From positions 62,001 through 126,000 of the forward strand of contig JAGYXB010001042.1 in NCBI GenBank assembly GCA_022495005.1: a DNA stretch of 64,000 nt. The letters are read 5' to 3'. The stretch comes from Rhyacophila brunnea (lineage: Eukaryota; Arthropoda; Insecta; Trichoptera; Rhyacophilidae). The first letter of the stretch is position 1. The number at the start of each line of letters is the position of its first letter. The notes beneath the pieces were generated by a model. It made no database searches and was not told the DNA's origin. It saw only the letters and a list, made by a program, of their open reading frames with translations. This document shows, piece by piece, positions 57,569 to 64,000 of this stretch. A program made the translations under genes and the position numbers.

Positions 57569-58333
57569 CGTTATACCTACAAACTAACATATAGTGCAGG
57601 ATCCCATAGACTTGTCGTATACATAATATGCGGAACGCATTCTGACAATTGGAATAGGTTAAGTATAATATAAGTTTTTTTGCTGTATTCAAATCTAAAT
57701 GAACCCTTGGAAGGTCAAGCTTTGATAATTTTAAAATGCAATCGTTCGCACATTTTCTACCGGGACACTACACAATTTAATAAATACTTATATATTTAAA
57801 GCACTGCCGAATGATTTCGGTACAATATGTGATAATTTATCCACATTCACAGTAACACAATGAATTTTGTATTATAAAATAAACCTTTACCACCGCTTTG
57901 ACATGTCAAAATGACATAAACTGTGAATAGCATGTTATGTTTGTCTATGACTGAAGTAACCACAATACAATATTTATTTTTAATAACAATTTATAAATTA
58001 TATGTGATCGAACACAATAGTTATTATTTTTTTTAATCATCCTTATTATTTATTATTTGCTTTTAAAGATAAGCAAAGACAATAAACAAATCAAAATTTC
58101 GAATAAGCTTGTCTGTTAACGCTTCTGAGTCTCGAACAAAAACCCAGACATGCATGAAGTTGGCAACTGAATTTCGGTAGAAAATTCGGCTTGGATTATC
58201 GTTGAAATAATTCTAAAAATAGCACTCACGTTGGACGTTCCGTTATACCTACAAACTAACATATAGTGCAGGATCCCATAGACTTGTCGTATACATAATA
58301 TGCGGAACGCATTCTGACAATTGGAATAGGTTA
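57569..58333. repeat. 93-bp identical direct repeats around a hAT-1b fragment
   Basis: 57,569-57,661 and 58,241-58,333 are identical: 25-30 bp of flank plus the TA-3 left arm. Between them, 57,667-58,242 copies the interior of the 54,476 hAT-1b element with few differences and one deletion. Neither end of the fragment is a transposon terminus. Confidence 0.88.
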
Positions 58334-58896
58334 TAAGAAATCGGCTTTGACATGTATATCATTGTGCAAATGTGTAAGTAGTGTTTGTAAAAACTGTGAT
58401 CATCATACTCAAAGCAGTTTGAACACTTGACTTGTTTCTTTTTTTTAATAAATGTGTACGTAGTGTGGTAAGTGGTTATCGTTATTTCATTTATTCACCT
58501 ACCTATATGTGCAACCTACAGAGTTTCTGTATTAACCATAATACTAAAACTAATGTCATATGCATATAATATGATAAAAAAAGCAATATTGGTGATTCTA
58601 TACAAAAATACTACTAAGTAAAATAATTTAAGCCAAGGAGGATCCTAAGAATCGATAATTTTGAACACATTGCAGTACCCGCTATTTTTATTTTTTCAAA
58701 TGGGACGAACCGTTCTACGACCGTGCCGATGGCATGGTACAATTATTGCATTTTCAATCAATCCCTGATTCGGTAATCACTAATATCGCCTGGCAACATC
58801 GACATTATATATCTCGGTGACCCCTAGAACCTATTCCAATTGTCAGAATGCGTTCCGCTTATTATGTATACGAAAAGTCTATGGGATCCTGCACTA
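58264..58896. mobile_element. TA-3 MITE, 67-bp arms
   Basis: TA at 58,264-58,265 and 58,895-58,896. Left arm GTGCAGGATCCCATAGACTT, right arm CTATGGGATCCTGCAC; arms match over about 67 bp with two mismatches. Non-coding interior. Confidence 0.8.
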
Positions 58897-59648
58897 ATAG
58901 TCATTTCGCGCTGTTTTTTTCATCAATTTAATCATAACTATTTAAAAGTAATGTCTATGAAAATAAAAAAACAAATGTTGTTGACAAAAATAGATTTCAA
59001 TTTATAGAGTAATCCTTTCAAATAACGAAAACCACAGCGAACAATATGTCGCATGGTCAAAAGAATGTTTTAGATATTACACCAGTGATTGCTTAGGAGG
59101 GCTCAGAGTGCTTAGACTATAATATTATACTCCCAAGCTCCGCGAGAATTTGTGAAAACTCTGCCAAAATGTAGGTTTATCATGAAACATTTTTGCTAAT
59201 CGAGTAATCGACTAAAGTAAGAATGTGATATTAATTTTAAGCAATGAATTGTTGGAAAGTTGAAAGTTAATTAAAGTTGTTTTTGTTTATATATCGCATC
59301 ATAATTATTATTATTGAACAAAGGCGTATTATACTTGAAAAGAGAATCTATATAAAGGAACAAAAATTGAATTATATCACAAACTGTTATAACATAATTT
59401 TATTCTAAATACGTCGGTACCTACCTACTAATTATTATTTACTAACCCTACCTGCAGTGACATACTGTAGGCACGTCATGCTTTGCCTAAGGCAAGACAT
59501 TCTAAGAGGGCGGCAGAATAAGCAAGGAATACGCATGATAAGTACACCTTTTGACGGTACATTACAACAAGATTACAATTTTTTGCCTGCGGCGCTAATT
59601 TCTTATAGATGGTTTTAATCAAAATTAGAAATATTTTCTATGCAAATC
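58897..59648. other. Non-coding stretch
   Basis: Nothing recognised. Confidence 0.5.
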
Positions 59649-60403
59649 TCTTTAACGGCCCACATGCTCAGCGTACGTCAAAATGGAGCTTTTATGCTAT
59701 TTTCAAAGCATGATCCTGGACATTCCTTAAACGTTGTAGATAATCTATTTACAAAATTTTTAAGCCTTATTATCCTTTATATTTATTTTAAACATTTGAT
59801 GGCTGCATAAAGTATTTTTATTACATAAAATAGTTTTCTTTTAAACCTCTCGGTCTAATGTTTTAGATTATTTTAGAATATAGTCATATTTCAGTATGTC
59901 CATTTGAAGTGGTGTTAAGATTTTTTATATTTATTAATTTTTAAAAGCATTTATAAAACCATTAGTAAAATTTATGTAGACATATTATAGTGAAATATTT
60001 ACAATAAAAAATTATATTGATAATCTGTGATCCCAAATTTGACAAGAATTAGGCATTTTATTATTCAAAAAATGGGCAATATTCACACATTTAAAGATAC
60101 TTTTAAAGGTACTGATTATAAGCTATGTCTTTGACCATTCAAATGTGATAAACATCCTACGAATAATGTTTGCTTTATAATAATTATTGACCTAAGAATA
60201 GGGTAGTATTTTTTTGAAATACGCCATTTCTATTGGCATTTCCCAGTGGCTAAGTTACAACGTAGCCATAAATTGACAAACGATAAATGAAGTAGGGAGT
60301 AAGATCATAGTAATGCGCGTGTTTGAACATTTTGAACATATACCGTATAAAAGAGAGAAAAAAAATCGGTTGGGTACATGTTCAAACACGCGCGTTAACA
60401 CGC
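59649..60403. mobile_element. TTAA-2 element, right side replaced
   Basis: Begins TTTAACGGCCCACATGCTCA. The body matches 25,236 and 51,443. Near the right is an inverted pair, GCGCGTGTTTGAACAT / ATGTTCAAACACGCGC. It then passes directly into U2 without the usual terminal arm. Confidence 0.75.
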
Positions 60404-60800
60404 TTAATGTAACATAAATAAAAATAAAAAAATACGCTAACCAGAGTCCTTTCGTAGATATACTCTTAAAGGTGACAATTGAAGAAGTTACTTACCTGAA
60501 ACAAAAGGAAAAACAGTATTAGTCAGGGAACTCAGAAATAATGAGAACTGAAATACCTAACGGGTGTGGAGAAACAGGAATATGGGATAAAATTAAACAA
60601 GTGTCAATAATACGCTTGTATTTCGTTCTGAGAACTGCTCTCGTTTTATGTACTGACGCTTATTCAATATTGGTGTATTTCAAGGTTGCAACACACACTA
60701 TTGCACACTATTGGACACTCACACATTCAAAACCCTGCATCAAAATGTAGTGTATTGGATATAGCCCATCGGAATTATATTTATTAGTCTGTTCTGTGGT
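60404..60800 (+). repeat. Unclassified repeat U2, copy 3
   Basis: TTAATGTAACATAAATAAAA, TACGCTAACCAGA and the CATTCAAAACCCTGCATCAA block in the same order as the 14,012 copy. Confidence 0.7.
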
Positions 60801-61339
60801 ACTAGTTGATTGGCGAATGGGTAATAGTGTTATTTTCTATATTGTTGTTGCTGATACGTCATAACCACAGCAATTTTATAAAAGTACATATCTATACCTC
60901 CCCCCCAGGGAACACAATAATAAAGGACGTGGGTTACGTTTCGGGTGTGGCTGTAATACGGTATAATTCTCCAATGTGGATAAATATGGGAAATACAAAC
61001 ATAAACACGTGTTAAAGTAGTTAAAGAATGTTATTTTTTTCAATATTTAGGTTTGTAACGTACCTTATATTCATTAAAGTTTGTCACGTAGACGAAAGAC
61101 GCTTTAGAGTTTAGATATTGGTAATATTTGATGACATTCAGCGGGCTTTGTACTTCTTGCGTTCTATGACCGTGATTAAGTCATAATTCAAAACAGTCTT
61201 CAAGTCTTTCGAATTTAAATCTAATTGTACTCTAAGTATAAACAGTGTTATAACATAACCACAATATACCTACTTACCTAGTAGCGCACTGTGAATTATC
61301 TTGTGTATAATATTTAATTTGCGGAAAATGAGTAGTTGC
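60801..61339. other. Non-coding stretch including U3 scrap
   Basis: 61,078-61,150 matches U3 (GTTTGTCACGTAGACGAAAG, TTGGTAATATTTGATGA). Otherwise nothing recognised. Confidence 0.45.
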
Positions 61340-61700
61340 TTAAGGTGACGCATCAGTGAAACGGCAAATAATTTTCAACTGTAGGCGCGACGAAATTTTG
61401 GACTCGCTCGCATTCCGTGAGAGAGCGTCGAGCTAGAAACACGTCACTTTGCTTCGTGATGGCGACGAGCCAATTAATTCTTAAATCGTGTAAAGATGAC
61501 TAAAAACGTTACCCATTTACTTGAAAAAGAAAACATGTCAATGAATATATTATTATTGTTACTAATAGATCAATAAACATAACATAAAATGGACGTATGT
61601 TGGATTTATATGACAAATAATATTTCGTTTGACAGGCGTCGTTTGCACCCGCGACCCACAATCCGCGCATCGCCTAGCAACGATCTTTTTACGGCCTTAA
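61340..61700. mobile_element. TTAA-1 MITE
   Basis: Begins TTAAGGTGACGCATCAGTG; the right end is shortened to TTTTTACGGCCTTAA. Other internal blocks intact. Confidence 0.85.
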
Positions 61701-61710
61701 ACTAAGATTA

Positions 61711-62102
61711 TATCGTCGGTGTTTTGTAAAAAGGGCGAATTAACCAAAATGCTACTTTACAGGAGGAGGATTTTTAACTTTTGACATTTATTTGTTTTTT
61801 ACCTGTAGATAGATGATTATAAATATCTAACAAGTGTATAATAAAGCTTAGAAAGAATACTGTCATTATAATAGGTATTATTGTATAATATTTTAAAAGG
61901 CCTAATATGTCACATTTGCTTTTTATTTCGTAATTTTAATTAATTTAATTTTGGTCGATTATCGTTTTTAAGTACTTTCCTGTGGAGATAAAAATTCGCC
62001 GTTTTTACACAAGAAAGCTAGTGGGGTACATATTGTATTTTCATTAAAATCTCGATTTCGCCAAAATGGTTGATTCGCCCTTTTTACAAAACACCGACGA
62101 TA
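61711..62102. mobile_element. TA-2 MITE
   Basis: TA at 61,711-61,712 and 62,101-62,102. Ends TCGTCGGTGTTTTGTAAAAA and TTTTTACAAAACACCGACGA; arms of about 40 bp including GGGCGAAT / ATTCGCCC. Inserted 10 bp from TTAA-1. Confidence 0.85.
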
Positions 62103-62549
62103 TTAGCAAGTATTTTAGCATTTCCTTTCAGAGGTCAAAGTTCGAGAATCTGGAGAATCCATTACAAAAGACGTGGGACATTGACTCCACGAATAGAAGT
62201 TATAATATTATAGTCCTTCCGGGGCGCTACGTGGAGAAATGATAGTAAATGTGAACGGATAAAAATGGTAATAATAAAGGGAAGTCTTGTGAGTCACATC
62301 GGACTGAGTCAGCTGTTTTAATACCAGCGACAGTGACTCAACAAACAGTCCACTGTTCTACGAACACGAAGACTGCTATTATTGTATTAATGCTGCATGG
62401 CAGTACGAGCAAGTTCTGTATGTTGGGGTGCGTTTACACATGAACGGTACCTGATTAATATGACAACCCTGGAATAACAAAAACAATGATGAATGAATAA
62501 AATGTTTGAGACTCTCACGGTTGTTTTTTATTGTAATAGATTATTGGGT
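62103..62549. other. Low-copy stretch
   Basis: Nothing recognised. Confidence 0.5.
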
Positions 62550-62931
62550 TTAAGGCCATGCATTAGTTGAGACACGGTCTAAAAAGATCGTCGCTAGGCG
62601 ATGCGCGGTTTGCGGGTCGCGGGTGCAAATGAGGCATGTCAAACCAAATATTATTTGTCTTATAAATCCAACATGTGTCCATTTAATGTTCTGTTTATTG
62701 TTTTATCAGTGACAATAATAATATATTCATTGACATGTTTTCTTTTTAAAGTAAATGGGTAAAGTTTTAAGTCATCTTTACACGATTTAGGAATTATTAC
62801 GGCCGTCGCCATCACGAAGCAAAATGACGTCCTTCCAGCTCTACATGCTCTCTCAGAATGGGAGCGAGTGCAAAATTTCGTCGCGCCTATGGTAGAAAAT
62901 TATTTGGCGTTTCACTGATGAATCACCTTAA
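62550..62931. mobile_element. TTAA-1 MITE
   Basis: Begins TTAAGGCCATGCATTAGTTG, ends CACTGATGAATCACCTTAA. Same orientation as the 911 copy and opposite to 61,340, so the two form an inverted pair. Confidence 0.87.
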
Positions 62932-63649
62932 TAAATGAATAAATTTTAAACTTTTGTTAAATTCACCATGCTGTTAAATTATAAAGCTCTGGTCATAACT
63001 GGCTGACGTTCGAGAGATTAGTTAATCCAAGTTTTTTTTTATTTATTAATACGATCTCATAATTACGTAATACCATTATTAATTAGGTATCTATTAAAAA
63101 GTAGATTATAGAACTAAGTGTGTTTTTCTTTTTCATCAGGAAGATTTGCCAATAGTATATTTTATGTGTTTGAATCCCGACCGTAGGTATTGTATTTAGG
63201 GATTAGCGAATGACTCCATCAAAGTGAACAGGAACTGAAGATTCATCAAATCAACCCGATGTGAGCATGGACCAACCAACAGACGCAACATGTAAAGTAC
63301 AAACGGGCTTTCGTAAAAGAGCTTGTGCTTGTACAAATTTCATTATTTTATCAGTCAACAGGTACCTACAAACTATAGAAACGATCACTACCTTCATTAC
63401 AATAAGGGTAATTATTGCAAATAAATACACTGGTTATATCACTGTTGTTTACATCTCGTCAAAGCGGCTGCAGGTTTCAGCTTAAAATAAAATAAATATT
63501 ACCACACATTGTGAAAAAATCCTTCAAAAAGGGAAATTATCGCAAATTGCTTGCGTGTTCATTTTAACGTTGAGATTTATATTGGAGCGTATATAGTAGG
63601 TATATTCTGTGGTATCGCAATAATCAGGCAATTAACTTGTAAAAATATC
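62932..63649. other. Low-copy stretch
   Basis: A 74-codon plus frame (63,261-63,485) without recognisable motifs. Confidence 0.45.
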
Positions 63650-63747
63650 TATCAATGAACAATTTCCCTGGTTCTAATTCTCGGTTATAAGTCAATAAAT
63701 GTTATGATAAATGCTTATATCAATGAACAATTTCCCTGGTTCTAATT
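63650..63747. repeat. 30-bp direct repeat, 38-bp spacer
   Basis: TATCAATGAACAATTTCCCT and the next ten bases occur identically at 63,650-63,679 and 63,718-63,747. Confidence 0.85.
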
Positions 63748-64000
63748 TATTTATTTATTTATAAAAAAGAGTATTACGGCATTACAGCTATTGGCCAATG
63801 CGCCATAATACATAATAAATACAAATGTATAAAAATATCTTAATTACAAATAACAAATAACAATAAAAAGACAGCATGTGTAAATATTAATGAAATATGA
63901 TAATTTATACAATTATAAATTTAGCCTATTTAATACGTCCACAAACATTATAAGTATAGTTAATAAAAAACAAATCAACCTTTATGGTGCCATCAAATAA
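63748..64000 (-). mobile_element. Possible LINE 3' end on the minus strand, cut by window end
   Basis: TATTTATTTATAAAAAAGAG followed by TATTACGGCATTACAGC and AT-rich sequence resembles the reverse complement of a LINE 3' UTR with A/T-rich tail. No coding part is visible. Confidence 0.3.

Overview
The window is repeat-dominated, AT-rich animal nuclear DNA, almost certainly insect. The evidence is a run of TTAGG telomere-type repeats (about 23,936-23,990), many GTAGGTACCTAC-like strings, RTE-clade LINE 3' ends, tRNA-headed SINEs, several hAT families and many small inverted-repeat elements. Lepidoptera is the best guess (about 0.6); Hemiptera such as aphids cannot be excluded. I found no convincing host protein-coding gene, no rRNA or true tRNA gene and no CRISPR. 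Open frames are 60-176 codons, and the longer recognisable ones fall in decayed transposons.

Layout. 1-4.5 kb: TTAA-flanked MITEs, a 5'-truncated LINE with an 18-bp target duplication, a decayed hAT with a BED-like segment, a SINE with an 11-bp duplication, and an internally deleted hAT. 4.5-6.8 kb: featureless. 6.8-10.6 kb: RTE insertion, a hAT with a TTA-flanked element nested in it, and a nest of CAGTGGCGAAG hAT elements. 10.9-16.7 kb: unclassified repeats U1 and U2, SINE-2, MITEs and a GC-rich LINE-tail region. 16.9-24.1 kb: dense mosaic of LINE ends, SINEs and nested palindromes, ending in a 209-bp palindromic element with a TTAGG core. 26.6-29.7 kb: about 20-unit tandem array, each unit carrying an RTE 3'-tail motif and a (TCA)n tract. 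30.7-36.6 kb: palindromic MITE, nested 385-bp tandem duplication, inverted SINE pair, relatively GC-rich low-copy DNA. 36.6-42.4 kb: more MITEs, U1, a three-copy repeat and a hAT. 43.0-45.3 kb: 2.3-kb TA-flanked pogo/Tigger-like element with a degraded gene, followed by an RTE end. 47.4-58.9 kb: hAT elements with perfect 8-bp duplications, an LTR-like segment, two hATs sharing one target, and a rearranged hAT fragment between 93-bp identical direct repeats. 59.6-64 kb: TTAA elements, U2, a TA MITE and two more TTAA MITEs.

Nothing here works as a pathway. What the window records is insertion history: repeated target duplications, insertions inside insertions, and local rearrangements. Family names such as TTAA-1, hAT-1, TA-1, U1 are local labels used only here. 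Coordinates come from reading the sequence by eye. Copies with matched target duplications are accurate to the base or nearly so; decayed copies are good to about 10-30 bp.
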